DNA of 64,000 nt. It comes from Listeria fleischmannii subsp. fleischmannii LU2006-1 (GTDB lineage Bacteria > Bacillota > Bacilli > Lactobacillales > Listeriaceae). Where the stretch lies: NCBI RefSeq assembly GCF_000344175.1, contig NZ_ALWW01000007.1:1-64000 (forward strand), given 5' to 3'. Below, in pieces: positions 53,091 through 62,776 of the stretch; within the stretch, counting starts at the first letter, position 1, and every line of letters starts with the position of its first letter. Position numbers and translations under genes: made by a program. The notes under the pieces were generated by a model. It ran no database searches, had not been told where the DNA came from, and worked only from the letters and a program-made list of their open reading frames with translations.

Positions 53091-54329
53091 TTAACTACGT
53101 TTTCTTAAATAAACTGTTGCAAGTAAAGTAGCAAGTGCTCCGATTGCGACTAGGCCTTCTGCTCCAGGTGAATCACCTGTTTTTGGAAGCGCGGATACTT
53201 CTGGGTCTTTTTTCGTTGTAGACGCTACTTTTGTTGCTGTTTTAACTGGTGTTTGGTTATTTTTACTTACTTGATTAACCATCATTTTTTCACCGGAATA
53301 TGTGTATTCCACAATATCACTGGATTCACCAGTAAATAAATCCATGCTCATGATATATACGGTTTCGCCATTTTTCAATGCATTCTTTAGAAGTAATTCA
53401 AACTTGCCATTATCATCAGCAAATACATATCCAACTGGCATATCACTAGTTTCAGAAATAGCAGCTACAAGAGTATTTGGGCGTGTTTTCCCATAAACAA
53501 CAGAAGCATTTGATTTTGCTTTATCAATACTTGGTGCCTCGTAATCATAGTAATCATCAAACTCACTATCAAAGTCTACAACTTCATAGGTGAGTGTAAC
53601 ACTGGCTTCATTTCCAGCTGCATCACGTGCAACAATAACGGTATTAAAAGTTCCCACTTTAGATGTATCTAAAGTTTCTCTTCCATCTGCAAAAAACACT
53701 TCGTAATCATCTGAATTATCATCAACTAAAACAAAGTCTTCTGCATACCAATCTGGCTCATTTAATCCAACAATATTTTCTGTATCCCAAACTTCAATAG
53801 TTGGTTTTTGCGTATCGGCTACTACATATGAAACGGTAATTTCTTCTGTAGTAACACCGTCAGTGGCCACAACGACAACCGATTTATTTCCAATTGAGGA
53901 AACATCAGGTTTAGATTTAAAAGTAACGGATGTTCCGTTTTCTGCAGTAACAAAATAGCCTGGTGTTGTAGCTGCATTAATTTCAACTTTCACATTTGGC
54001 TTAGCTGTTGCAAGAGGAGTAGCATTTGCAGTAACAGTAGGCGCTTGTTCAGCCTTAAGTACCTCTTTTTCTTCAGCAGGTGGAACAACTTCTTCCGTTT
54101 TTTCTTCAACCTTCGCTTCTTCTTTAGGTGCTTCCACTACCGGCTCGCTAACCGTTGCTTCTGCTTCAGTTGCTTGTGATTCGACTACTTCATTTTTGAC
54201 TTCTGTAGCCGCTTTCAAAACTTCTTCGGCTTTTGAATCATCTAAGCTGTTTGCCCACACTGTTGTTGGTAAAACTAGCCCCACTGATAGCGCTAAAACG
54301 CCATAGCTAAATTTCAAACCCTTTTTCAT
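53091..54329 (-). CDS. LPXTG-anchored surface protein with Ig-like domains
   Basis: 412 residues. The second ATG (54329) has GGGAG at proper spacing. Signal peptide ends near VWANS. Residues ~30-110 are a Glu/Val/Pro-rich low-complexity stalk (VVEAPKEEAKVEEKTEEVVP). Two Big-like beta domains follow (SIGNKSVVVVATDGVTTEEI, VGTFNTVIVARDAAGNEASV), then an Ig-like segment (PSIDKAKSNASVVYGKTRPN). LPKTG sorting motif, membrane helix and YLRKRS at the C-terminus. Function unknown; surface adhesin-like. Confidence 0.88.
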   Translation of the reverse strand: MKKGLKFSYGVLALSVGLVLPTTVWANSLDDSKAEEVLKAATEVKNEVVESQATEAEATVSEPVVEAPKEEAKVEEKTEEVVPPAEEKEVLKAEQAPTVTANATPLATAKPNVKVEINAATTPGYFVTAENGTSVTFKSKPDVSSIGNKSVVVVATDGVTTEEITVSYVVADTQKPTIEVWDTENIVGLNEPDWYAEDFVLVDDNSDDYEVFFADGRETLDTSKVGTFNTVIVARDAAGNEASVTLTYEVVDFDSEFDDYYDYEAPSIDKAKSNASVVYGKTRPNTLVAAISETSDMPVGYVFADDNGKFELLLKNALKNGETVYIMSMDLFTGESSDIVEYTYSGEKMMVNQVSKNNQTPVKTATKVASTTKKDPEVSALPKTGDSPGAEGLVAIGALATLLATVYLRKRS

Positions 54330-54692
54330 ATCCATTCTCCCTTTTCAGTATATTTTGTACTTTGAAATAAAAATGCTTCCCTTTGTTTCATTTTTATTTC
54401 AAATTACATGAATTTAGTATACCATGTAATCAATATGAAACATATAGATCTTTTGTGAATTTTTCCTTTTATTTTTCTATAAATAATCTATAGAATTAAA
54501 TTTCTGATATAAAAGTTTTTAAATATATAACTTTGCCCCATTCATTCGGGATTTCAACAGATTGACACATCATAGCTTAAACACTTAATCGCATTTGGCA
54601 AAAAAAGCTTACGCCATTTCATTCGTAACACTTTTGAAATAAAAAACCACAAGCAAATTCGCTCGTGGTTTTCTTTAGTTTAAAAAGACACT
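54330..54692. other. Intergenic region upstream of the LPXTG gene with nested inverted repeats
   Basis: No gene seen. TTTGAAATAAAAATG (54361-54375) and CATTTTTATTTCAAA (54389-54403) form a perfect 15-bp inverted repeat in the leader; ATTACATG (54403-54410) and CATGTAAT (54423-54430) form another. Further upstream are TTTCTATAAAT (54474-54484) and AGATTGACACATCAT (54559-54573), shared with the upstream region of the giant surface gene at similar distances. Confidence 0.6.
54643..54672. terminator. Terminator of the ldh/P-type ATPase operon
   Basis: AAAACCAC.AGC and GCT.GTGGTTTT arms, 21 bases past the ATPase stop codon, T-rich on both strands. Confidence 0.85.
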
Positions 54693-57308
54693 TTATTTTT
54701 TCACCAATCGATAAATCAATTTTTCGATTTCGACAACAACAAACACACCGAGTCCTGCGAGTAGTGAAATCCCGAGTTGCGTTACGTTTAGGGCTGTCGT
54801 TTCCATAATTGTATGGAAAACAGGTACATAAATGACAATGGCTTGGAGCACTAATAAAATCGCAAGTGAGCCCCAAAGGACATTATTTTTTAAAATACCT
54901 TTATCAATCGGGAATTTAATAAGCTCGCGGCAATTAATCATATAGAATGCCTGACCAAACACAATCGTTTGCAATAAGGTCGTCTGAATAACGGCTGTAT
55001 CCACGCCTTTTCCACGTAAGTAGGCCTCCACTGCAAAGCCCAGAACAGCAATTAAAACGGAGACATAGGCGACACGGATAATCGCATAGCTATCTAAAAT
55101 ATTCTCTTTTGGATCACGTGGTTTTCTTTTCATCAAATCGTTTGCGTATGGTTCAAATCCAAGCGCAAATGAAAGCGTGATGGTCGTTACCATATTAAGC
55201 CATAAAATTTGAACGGATGTGAGTGGTAGTGGCATATTCGCAAGTAGGGAGACGACAACGAGCAAGCCTTGCGCAAAAGCGGTTGGCAGCGCAAAATAAA
55301 TCGTCTTTTTAAGGTTGTCGTAGACGCGCCGTCCTTCTTTAACAGCTTTCACGATGGTCGCGAAATTATCGTCGGCAAGCACCATATCGGACGCATCTTT
55401 TGTAACTTGCGTGCCTTTAATCCCCATAGCAATCCCGATATCTGCTTTTTTCAGTGCAGGGGCATCGTTTACCCCGTCACCTGTCATCCCTACGACATGG
55501 CCATTTTCTTGAATTGCCGTCACAAGGCGCAATTTGTGCTCCGGCGTCGTCCGGGCGAATACATCATGATCCGCTACAACATCGCGCAGTTCCTTGTCAG
55601 AGAGACCTTCAATCTCACTTCCGACTAAAGCATTATTATAATTCTCGATACCAATTTCCTCTGCAATCGCAATCGCCGTGTCTTTATGGTCACCAGTAAT
55701 CATTTTCACACTAATTCCCGCTTCACGGCATACGCCAACTGCCTCGATGGCTTCCTTCTTCGGCGGGTCAATAATCCCGTATAAGCCTGCGAAAATCATC
55801 TCGTCATGTAAGTCTTCATGCGTCAAATGTTCCTTCTCGCTTGAAACTTTTTTGTAGGCAGCCGCTAAAACACGTTGACCTTTGCTTGCAAATTCGCTAA
55901 TGCGGCTCTCCCAGTATTCTAAATCAAGCGGCGTACTTGTATCCTTTTCCACTTGTTGTTTGGCAAGACCTAAAATCACGTCTGGCGCGCCCTTTAAATA
56001 AATATAATTTTCCCCATCAATTATAACAAGAACCGCCATATATTTATAAAGTGAGTCAAATGGGATTTTATAAATAAGATGGTTATCCTGACTTAAATTG
56101 GCGCGATTAGCGAGCTCTAACAAAGCGCCTTCTGTCGGATTACCAATCACTTCCCGTTTCCCATCATGATAATCGATTTTCGTATCATTACAATAAAGTG
56201 CGATTTCAACGAGTCGTCTAAACGCTAAACTTTCATCGCGTAACTCAATTGGCTTTTCCGTATGGTCGCTCACTTCATCTTTTGTAATAACAGAAACAAC
56301 ACTCATTTCATTTTTGTGAGTGTCCCCGTCTTATCGGAACAAATGACACTCATGCTGCCAAGCGTTTCAACTGCGGGCATTTTTTTTAATAATGGCCTTC
56401 TCTTTCGCCATGCGCGTCACACCAAGCGATAAAATAATCGAAAGAACAGCTGGCAAGCCCTCTGGCACAGCAGATACTGCAAGGGCAATAAGTGCGGATA
56501 CCAGTTCATTCATTGAAAAATCATGATAGAAAATACTATAGAAAAGTAAAAATACAATGAGTGCTGATAAAATATAGAAAACTTGCTTATTTAGCTGTTT
56601 CATTTTTTTAATAAGCGGTGTTTCAGTATTTTTCATTTCTTTTAAATTGCGACTGATTTTCCCGAGTTCCGTATCATCACCCGTCTCGGTTACAATCCCT
56701 TTCCCAGAGCCGCTTCCAACGAGCGTTCCAGAAAACACCATGTTCAGACGGTCCCCTAAATCGGCTTTCTCTGTGATGACATCGCTATTTTTTGTGACCG
56801 GGGTCGATTCTCCGGTTAAAATGGCTTCCTCAACTACTAAATTATACGCCTCAATAATTCGCAAGTCGGCCGGGATAATGTCTCCTGGACCAAGCAAAAC
56901 GACATCACCTACAACTAAAGAGTCAGCGGGAACGATTTCTTTTTTATTTTCTGAAAGAATAGTCGCCTCTTCACTTAACATACTCGTTAAACTATTTAGC
57001 GAGTTCGTCGCCTTACGCTCCTGCGAGTAGCCAATAATTGCGTTTATAATTACGACAATGAAAATAATCACCATTTCAATGTATGAGCCCACGATGCCTT
57101 TCAAAATCCCAGCAACAATCAGCACATAAATTAACAAATCATTGAAATGCTTAAAAAACTTTTTTAGTTCACTGTCCTCTTTTCCTTTTGTTAAAACATT
57201 GGACCCATTTTCAGCTAGGCGCTTGCCGCGCTCCGAATTCCCGAGTCCCGCTTCGTTCGTCTCTACTTTCTTAAAAATATCACTAAGTGGCAATTTATAC
57301 CAATCCAT
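54693..57308 (-). CDS. P2-type cation-transporting ATPase (two frameshifts)
   Basis: About 872 residues. Signature parts: actuator [10 protein letters not shown]4 AVPEGLPAV, phosphorylation motif CSDKTGTLT (in the stretch between the two reading frames), [16 protein letters not shown] and six C-terminal helices. Overall it resembles Ca2+-ATPases, but the TM5 positions of SERCA N768/E771 read A/Q and TM6 D800 reads T ([18 protein letters not shown]), so the ion is uncertain. Frame breaks: A8 at ~56382-56389 should be A7 ([14 protein letters not shown]), and A5 near 56315 should be A6 (TLTKNEMSVV). Last gene of the ldh operon. Confidence 0.87.
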
Positions 57309-57339
57309 AGGTTTTCCTCCTCATACTAGCAGGCCACAT

Positions 57340-57669
57340 CTATTCTGTCATTTTCACTTGCTTCATATAACTGATTGCCGTAACCTCGTCGCCTTTTACC
57401 GTGAAAAAATATTCCCGATTAGGCTCTTCCTTAAAAGTAACTACAGCAAAGTAGCCGTTTTTTTGCCCCTCATTATTATCAAATTCCCGCTTCACCGATT
57501 CAATCGTCATTTCCTTATAAGGGTCGTTCTCACGAATAAACGTCTGCGCCACACTTTGCGCATTAGATAGGCGCGTCGGATACCCATGAATAAAATAAAA
57601 ATAAGCCCAAATGCATAACGGTACAACGATAATGACATTAATGCCAATTAAAATCCACGGATTTTTCAT
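57340..57669 (-). CDS. Small membrane-anchored protein (DUF3139-like)
   Basis: 109 residues with one N-terminal membrane helix (residues ~5-27) and a small extracytoplasmic alpha/beta domain (SVKREFDNNEGQKNGYFAVV, NREYFFTVKGDEVTAIS). It resembles DUF3139/PepSY-like small Listeria proteins; the assignment is tentative. AAGGAGG precedes the ATG. Lies between the 93-residue gene and the P-type ATPase, in the same transcript. Confidence 0.75.
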   Translation of the reverse strand: MKNPWILIGINVIIVVPLCIWAYFYFIHGYPTRLSNAQSVAQTFIRENDPYKEMTIESVKREFDNNEGQKNGYFAVVTFKEEPNREYFFTVKGDEVTAISYMKQVKMTE

Positions 57670-57690
57670 GATTTCCTCCTTTTGATTTCA

Positions 57691-57972
57691 CTAACCAGCA
57701 GTTGGTGAAATAGCTGCTTGCCAGGCGCCGATTAGCTCGTTTTTTGCTTGTTGCGTAAGCTTTTGAAGCCCGATTACTTGATCTTTATTCACCGTAAGCC
57801 CCTTGCTAAAACGGTTTATTCTGGACGCAGATAAGCAGTTAATATACACATCTCCGAGAAATAAGGCTGCCTCATTTTTTTCAACAATTCCCACAATATA
57901 GCCGATTCCCGTGACAAGTAAGACCGCCTCGCCCGTCTCTAATTTTTGAAATATAGCGTTATTTTGCTCCAT
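57691..57972 (-). CDS. Hypothetical protein of the ldh operon
   Basis: 93 residues, no signal peptide or membrane helix. First half is beta-like (GEAVLLVTGIGYIVGIVEKN, EAALFLGDVYINCLSASRIN), second half helical (LQKLTQQAKNELIGAWQAAI). No family recognised. AGGAGG precedes the ATG; 23 bases after ldh, so co-transcribed. Confidence 0.7.
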   Translation of the reverse strand: MEQNNAIFQKLETGEAVLLVTGIGYIVGIVEKNEAALFLGDVYINCLSASRINRFSKGLTVNKDQVIGLQKLTQQAKNELIGAWQAAISPTAG

Positions 57973-57995
57973 TTTGAAAACCTCCTATAAAAAAA

Positions 57996-58943
57996 TTACT
58001 CAAGTTGTTTTAAAGCGGATTCCTGCATCGAACGAATCGTTTGCGCAGAATAGGCAAGCTGTTTTTCCTCCACCGCATTAAGAGGCATTTCAATGATTTG
58101 CTCGATTCCATTCCGAGAGAGAACGGCTGGCGCCCCTATACAGACATCCTCTTCCCCGTAAAGGCCGTCTAAAAATACAGATAAAGGCAAAATGGCTTTC
58201 TCATTTTGGAAAATGGCCTTTGTAATTCGCGAAAGTGCAATGGCAATACCGTAGTGAGTTGACCCCTTTTTATCAATAATCGTATACGCCGCATCACGCA
58301 CACTTATAAAAAGGTGTTTTAATTCCGCCTCATCAATTTCCGGATGCGTCTTCAGCCATTCATCCACCTGCATCCCGCCAATATTCGCATGTGACCAAAC
58401 TGGAAACTGCGTATCGCCATGTTCGCCCAAAATATAGGCGTGCACGTCTCTTGCATCGACTCCCGTCAGTTCTGCAATCGACTGTCTAAAGCGCGCCGAA
58501 TCGAGCGAGGTTCCGGAACCAATAACACGATGTTTAGGCAAGCCAGAAAAACGTTGAACCGCATACGTTAAAATATCAACAGGGTTACTTGCAATAAGAA
58601 AAATGCCATCAAAACCCGATTTCATTACCTCATCCACAATGCTTTTTACAATTTGAATATTTTTTGCAACTAAATCCAGTCGCGTTTCGCCGTCCTTTTG
58701 AGCCGCTCCTGCTGTTATGACCACTAAATCGGCATCTGAACAATCTGTGTAACTTGCCGAAAATATTTTTTTAGGTCGTGTATACGCAAGGCCGTGCGCT
58801 AAATCAAGCGCATCACCTTCCACCTTACTTTTATCCAAATCAATAATTCCTAGTTCCTGCCCAACATCTTGTGCAACAAGAGCGAAGGCGTAACTGGATC
58901 CGACATCTCCATTTCCAATTAAAATGATTTTTTGTTTATCCAT
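57996..58943 (-). CDS. ldh: L-lactate dehydrogenase
   Basis: 315 residues. NAD motif [33 protein letters not shown] (substrate loop with Arg), SNPVDILTY, and the catalytic [11 protein letters not shown] with the active-site His. It reduces pyruvate to L-lactate with NADH. Some Listeria have two ldh genes; this one heads an operon with two small proteins and a P-type ATPase, unlike a simple fermentative ldh. AAAGGAAG precedes the ATG. Confidence 0.95.
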   Translation of the reverse strand: MDKQKIILIGNGDVGSSYAFALVAQDVGQELGIIDLDKSKVEGDALDLAHGLAYTRPKKIFSASYTDCSDADLVVITAGAAQKDGETRLDLVAKNIQIVKSIVDEVMKSGFDGIFLIASNPVDILTYAVQRFSGLPKHRVIGSGTSLDSARFRQSIAELTGVDARDVHAYILGEHGDTQFPVWSHANIGGMQVDEWLKTHPEIDEAELKHLFISVRDAAYTIIDKKGSTHYGIAIALSRITKAIFQNEKAILPLSVFLDGLYGEEDVCIGAPAVLSRNGIEQIIEMPLNAVEEKQLAYSAQTIRSMQESALKQLE

Positions 58944-59038
58944 ATTCTCACTTCCTTTCGTTTGAGTGCCCTTTATTTCAAAAATTCACAACAATGTAAA
59001 TTTTTAACCCTTTCTTATTTAAAAAAGTAAAATAATTA

Positions 59039-59058
59039 ACACTTTCTATATTAAGTGT
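59039..59058. promoter_or_regulatory. ACACTT-N8-AAGTGT inverted repeat upstream of ldh
   Basis: A perfect 6-bp inverted repeat with an 8-base spacer about 95 bp upstream of ldh. It does not match a Rex box. A related arrangement (ACACTTTATTTTTAGTGT) lies upstream of the glucose-dehydrogenase-like gene near 22928. Regulator unknown. Confidence 0.4.
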
Positions 59059-59171
59059 AATATATCTGTAGATAAATATCGAGAATTTTTTGAAATAAAA
59101 TTTTGAAAACTAAAGGCAATATACCTTAAAATTCCCGAAAACGGTGCGAATTAAACGCTATTTAGCGCAAC

Positions 59172-59195
59172 AAAAAAGCTACCTGAACAGGTAGC
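59172..59195 (-). terminator. Terminator of the marR-MATE operon
   Basis: GCTACCTG and CAGGTAGC arms with a two-base loop, then TTTTTTG on the minus strand, directly after the MATE stop codon. Confidence 0.88.
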
Positions 59196-59196
59196 A

Positions 59197-60549
59197 TTAG
59201 ACCATATCTGGATTCTTAAACATATGTCGCCACGTTTTGGTGAGTATGAAAAAGCAGACGGAGAAGGCAATGACATCTGCTATCGGAAAAGCATACCAGA
59301 CGCCCATTAGGCCAAAAAACTGCGGTAAGATGAGCAGTAATGGGACAAGACAAATAATTTGGCGCATTAATGAAATGACAAATGAAATGCGTGCTTGTCC
59401 AAGCGCCTGATAAAGTCCACCGCACACAATTTGAAAACCAATTGTCGGGGCTGCAAGAAGCATCAACCGAAGGGCATTCGTTCCCTCAGAAATCATCTCA
59501 GGCTCATCAGAAAAGATTCTAACCAGTTGGCTCGGGAAAAGTTCCACGACACCCCACGCGATAAGGGATAGTATTGTCGCCACAATCATTCCTAGTTTAA
59601 CCGCGCGAATAACGCGGTCCAGTTGTCGTGAACCATAATTAAAGCCAACAATTGGTTGCATCCCTTGCGTAATCCCATTAATCGGCATAATCACAAAGCT
59701 CGCAATTCGGTTTGCCACACCATAAACCGCAATCGCAAGTGTTCCGCCGAAAAGTTGCAACATCCAGTTAACAGCAATCGTCACAACGCTACCCGCTGAC
59801 ATCATAATGAACGACGGAAAACCAATCGCCATGATGCGCAAACTAAGCTTGCCGTCTAGGCGAAATTTAAAACCGTTTAAAGATAAAGTACTTTTTCCTG
59901 ATAAAAAGTAAATGAGCAGCCAAACAGCGCCTACGGCTTGGGCGATAACAGTGGCGAGCGCGGAACCGCGAACCCCCATATGAAGCCCCATAATGAAAAT
60001 CGGATTTAAAATCATATTTAAAACGGCCGAGATAATCATGGTTAACATCGCCGTTTTAGCATTTCCTTCTGAACGCACAATATTATTCATTGCCATCGCA
60101 AACGTCTGAAAAGCCGCGCCAAGTAAAATAAGCGATAGGAAATCTTTTGTCATTGTATGAATTTCGGCCGGAGCCCCAAAAATCGTAATTAGTGGGTCAA
60201 TAAAAATAAATGTAACAATAGCAATAAAAATACTTGATAAAATAACAAGCCAGATAACCTGATGGAAAATTTGATTCGCTCTTTCTTGCTCACCTGCGCC
60301 TAATGACCGCGAAATAATGGAGGCGCCCCCAATTCCGAACATCGCGGCCATGGCCATTAAAATCATTTGGACTGGAAAGGCGATGGAAAGTGCCGCTACA
60401 CCGTCTGAACCGACGCCGTATGAAACAAAAATGGTATCAACAATGTTATACATGCCCATCACAAACATACCTACAAAAGCAGGAATCGAAAGGCGTGCCA
60501 TTAAGGAACCAATTCCTTCTACACCAAGCCTTTTACTTTGTTCTTTCAC
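59197..60549 (-). CDS. MATE-family multidrug efflux transporter
   Basis: 450 residues, twelve predicted helices in two six-helix halves; MepA/DinF-like segments MFVMGMYNIVDTIFVSYGVG, GGASIISRSLGAGEQERANQ, and in the second half GITQGMQPIVGFNYGSRQLD. It exports drugs or cations using an ion gradient. GTG start overlaps the marR stop by 4 bases, so MarR and its target pump are translationally coupled, as in mepRA. Confidence 0.93.
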   Translation of the reverse strand: MKEQSKRLGVEGIGSLMARLSIPAFVGMFVMGMYNIVDTIFVSYGVGSDGVAALSIAFPVQMILMAMAAMFGIGGASIISRSLGAGEQERANQIFHQVIWLVILSSIFIAIVTFIFIDPLITIFGAPAEIHTMTKDFLSLILLGAAFQTFAMAMNNIVRSEGNAKTAMLTMIISAVLNMILNPIFIMGLHMGVRGSALATVIAQAVGAVWLLIYFLSGKSTLSLNGFKFRLDGKLSLRIMAIGFPSFIMMSAGSVVTIAVNWMLQLFGGTLAIAVYGVANRIASFVIMPINGITQGMQPIVGFNYGSRQLDRVIRAVKLGMIVATILSLIAWGVVELFPSQLVRIFSDEPEMISEGTNALRLMLLAAPTIGFQIVCGGLYQALGQARISFVISLMRQIICLVPLLLILPQFFGLMGVWYAFPIADVIAFSVCFFILTKTWRHMFKNPDMV

Positions 60550-60995
60550 TCTTCTGAACTCCTTTCTGCAAAACGTCGCGCATTATCTGCCATCTGAACG
60601 AGGAGACGCAACATTTCTTTTTTTTCTTTTTCCGAGAAACCTTCTGTTAAAGTATCGCTGAAAGTATTTGTGACCTCTTCAATTAAGTCTCGCATGCTAT
60701 GGCCTTTTTTGGTTAGATAAACTCGTTGTACACGCTTATCGTGCGTGTCACATTCGCGCCGAATCATGCCGAGCCTTTCTAGCTGTTTAATGTGGCGCGT
60801 CACATTTGCCTTATCTGTCAAAAAGCGCCTAGAAAGTGTTTCTTGCGCGAGACCATCTTCTTTATAAAGTGTCCATAAATAGCGTAACTGAGAGACTCGC
60901 AAGCCTGTTTCTTGAAGTTTAGCCTCTTTATATGCCCGCTCCTCGCGATGAATAATGGCCATCGTTTTCGCTACAAGTTCATGATTTTCTCCCAT
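60546..60995 (-). CDS. MarR-family transcriptional repressor
   Basis: 149 residues. Winged helix-turn-helix: VSQLRYLWTLYKEDGLAQET, LSRRFLTDKANVTRHIKQLE (recognition helix) and wing CDTHDKRVQRVYLTKKG. Dimerisation helices at both ends. AAGGGG precedes the ATG. It probably represses itself and the MATE gene through the palindrome at 61053-61070. Confidence 0.93.
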   Translation of the reverse strand: MGENHELVAKTMAIIHREERAYKEAKLQETGLRVSQLRYLWTLYKEDGLAQETLSRRFLTDKANVTRHIKQLERLGMIRRECDTHDKRVQRVYLTKKGHSMRDLIEEVTNTFSDTLTEGFSEKEKKEMLRLLVQMADNARRFAERSSEE

Positions 60996-61052
60996 TTTAT
61001 GTCGCCCCTTATGTCATAAAATTTACACTAGCCTACCTAGCTTATCAAAAAC

Positions 61053-61070
61053 TAGTTGACTATGCAACTA
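61053..61070 (-). promoter_or_regulatory. MarR operator overlapping the marR promoter
   Basis: TAGTTG-ACTATG-CAACTA is a perfect inverted repeat. On the minus strand TTGCAT inside it is a -35, followed after 17 bases by TAAGCT as -10, so a bound dimer would block the promoter. It also lies ~70 bp upstream of the divergent PucR-type gene. A further TAGTTGA occurs just after that gene. Confidence 0.6.
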
Positions 61071-61138
61071 ATTATAGAGTTGACTTGTTCTCTTCAATTT
61101 GTCACAATAAAATTAAAAACATATGGGGGCTAAACACT

Positions 61139-62009
61139 TTGAACATCCATCATTTAAAGGAAAAATTCCCAAGTTTGCATATATCTACAAAGCCGATTGA
61201 AATGGGTGACACCGTTTTAACTTTTTACGAAGAACCTTACTATTTTACAATTAATCGCGATGAGGTTTCGGAAAGTGACGCCGATTTGTTACACCTTCTA
61301 TTCGAAACTCCAAAGCCGGCTTTTAAAACGGAAGAAAGTAAAATGTGGTATGACTTTTTATTTACACAAAACGAGATTTCGCTTGATGTGAGCTCTTCCG
61401 AGTATCGCTTCATTCAATTTTATGTGCGCCGGGAAACGTACACGAAAAAAGAATTTTCCGAGTGGAAAAAAGCTTTACTCAGTTTTTTCAACCAAAATGC
61501 TGTGTTACTTGAAATGGGTGCATACGGGGTCATTATTGAGGAGACGTCCGATTCAATTCTAGGGGAAGAGGAACTGAGTGCTGTTGCGACAACGCTTGAA
61601 GCTGATTTTTATTTTCCAGTTCATTTTTTTTGTGGGGCTTTTCCATTCGAAGTATTCTTCTATGCGCGCGGCTTTTGACGAGGAACGCGAGCTTTTTGAC
61701 TTAGGAGATAAGGCGCTCGTTCAAACGGTGGAATCGGCTAGTATTAAAAAATTTGCCAAACCTTTACATACGAGCATTATTTCTAAGCATATAAATGAAT
61801 TTTTTATAAAAGATCCGACGCTTTTCCCGCTAATTGCTACCCTTTTTGAACATCAGGGAAATATTAGTATGACGGCTAAGGCACTTTTTATGCACCGCAA
61901 TACGATTCAATATCGTATGGATAAATTTCATGAGCAAACGAATTTATCCTTACGTAAATCAGACGGCTTATTATTTGCCTATTTAAGTGGGCTTGCTTTT
62001 AAAAACTAG
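61139..62009 (+). CDS. PucR/CdaR-type transcriptional regulator (one frameshift)
   Basis: About 290 residues. A TTG start after GGGGG is chosen. The N-terminal ~190 residues are a divergent sensor part; the C-terminus is the PucR/CdaR helix-turn-helix (LIATLFEHQGNISMTAKALF, MHRNTIQYRMDKFHEQTNL). The frame breaks at the T8 run at 61624-61631; T7 restores VHFFVGLFHSKYSSMRAAFD. Divergent from marR and transcribed alone. Effector and targets unknown. Confidence 0.8.
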
Positions 62010-62033
62010 TTGAATATGTATATTGATTAAGCA

Positions 62034-62064
62034 AAAAAGGAGTCATTAGGTGACTCCTTTTTTT
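62034..62064. terminator. Terminator after the PucR-type gene
   Basis: AAAAAGGAGTCA and TGACTCCTTTTT arms with a five-base loop; A and T runs on both sides, so it could also serve the convergent Crp/Fnr gene. Confidence 0.88.
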
Positions 62065-62116
62065 GAATATATTAAAACTAAAAACACCCGTTAAAAAACA
62101 AATCATGTTAAACCCG

Positions 62117-62776
62117 TTATATTTCTAGATTGATGGATATGGACCGGTTAGGCCCTTCCAAAATAAAAGATTCTCTTCTAAATTCTTCAAATAATTTTCG
62201 GATTGTGACATAACTAACGCCTAAATATTTTGTTAAAACGGTGTAATTTAGTTGTTTTGGTAAATTAATGAGTGATTCATCCTCATTAGACACTTCTTTG
62301 GCTAACACTTTAAGAAGCTCTTTGCTACGTTTTTTGGTTCGCATCTTAGAAAACATATATTGCTGAACAAGTAGCTCCTGCAAATGCACATTAATTAAAT
62401 AGCCATATAGCCAACCTTCTTGCATATTCATTAAAGCATCAATTATATCTACTTTTTTAAACTCTAAAACCTCAACTTCCCCTACCGAGGTAAACTCTAA
62501 ATCGTTGCTATCGTGGAAAAGCAAGCTTTCAAGTCCGACAAATCGGTTTGCACCCGTGAAATATAAAATGCTCTCATCGACCGAGATTGACACAATTCCT
62601 TTTTCAATAAAAAAAATCGTTTCATCACTGCATCTTAAATTTAAAATCCGCCCGTTTTTCACTCGTTGAACACTACTTTTCAACTTCGCTTGATTCAATA
62701 AAAAATCAAACAGTTTTTGTTCATTAAAATGCCGATCAACTTCATCATGTGTATATAATGCGATTAGTTCTTCCAC
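62117..62776 (-). CDS. Crp/Fnr-family (PrfA-superfamily) regulator
   Basis: 219 residues. The GTG at 62776 is preferred because GGAGAGG lies 8 bases upstream. Effector-type beta roll with IFFIEKGIVSISVDES and FVGLESLLFHDS, dimer helix region, and a C-terminal HTH (YTVLTKYLGVSYVTIRKLFE). No Fnr cysteines. Divergent from another Crp/Fnr gene across a 326-base region; the two may cross-regulate. Ligand unknown. Confidence 0.85.
   Translation of the reverse strand: MEELIALYTHDEVDRHFNEQKLFDFLLNQAKLKSSVQRVKNGRILNLRCSDETIFFIEKGIVSISVDESILYFTGANRFVGLESLLFHDSNDLEFTSVGEVEVLEFKKVDIIDALMNMQEGWLYGYLINVHLQELLVQQYMFSKMRTKKRSKELLKVLAKEVSNEDESLINLPKQLNYTVLTKYLGVSYVTIRKLFEEFRRESFILEGPNRSISINLEI

Noticed and set aside
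58960-59000. Rex box upstream of ldh
   Set aside because: TTGTGAATTTTTGAAA has only one good half site; the second half does not match TTCACAA.
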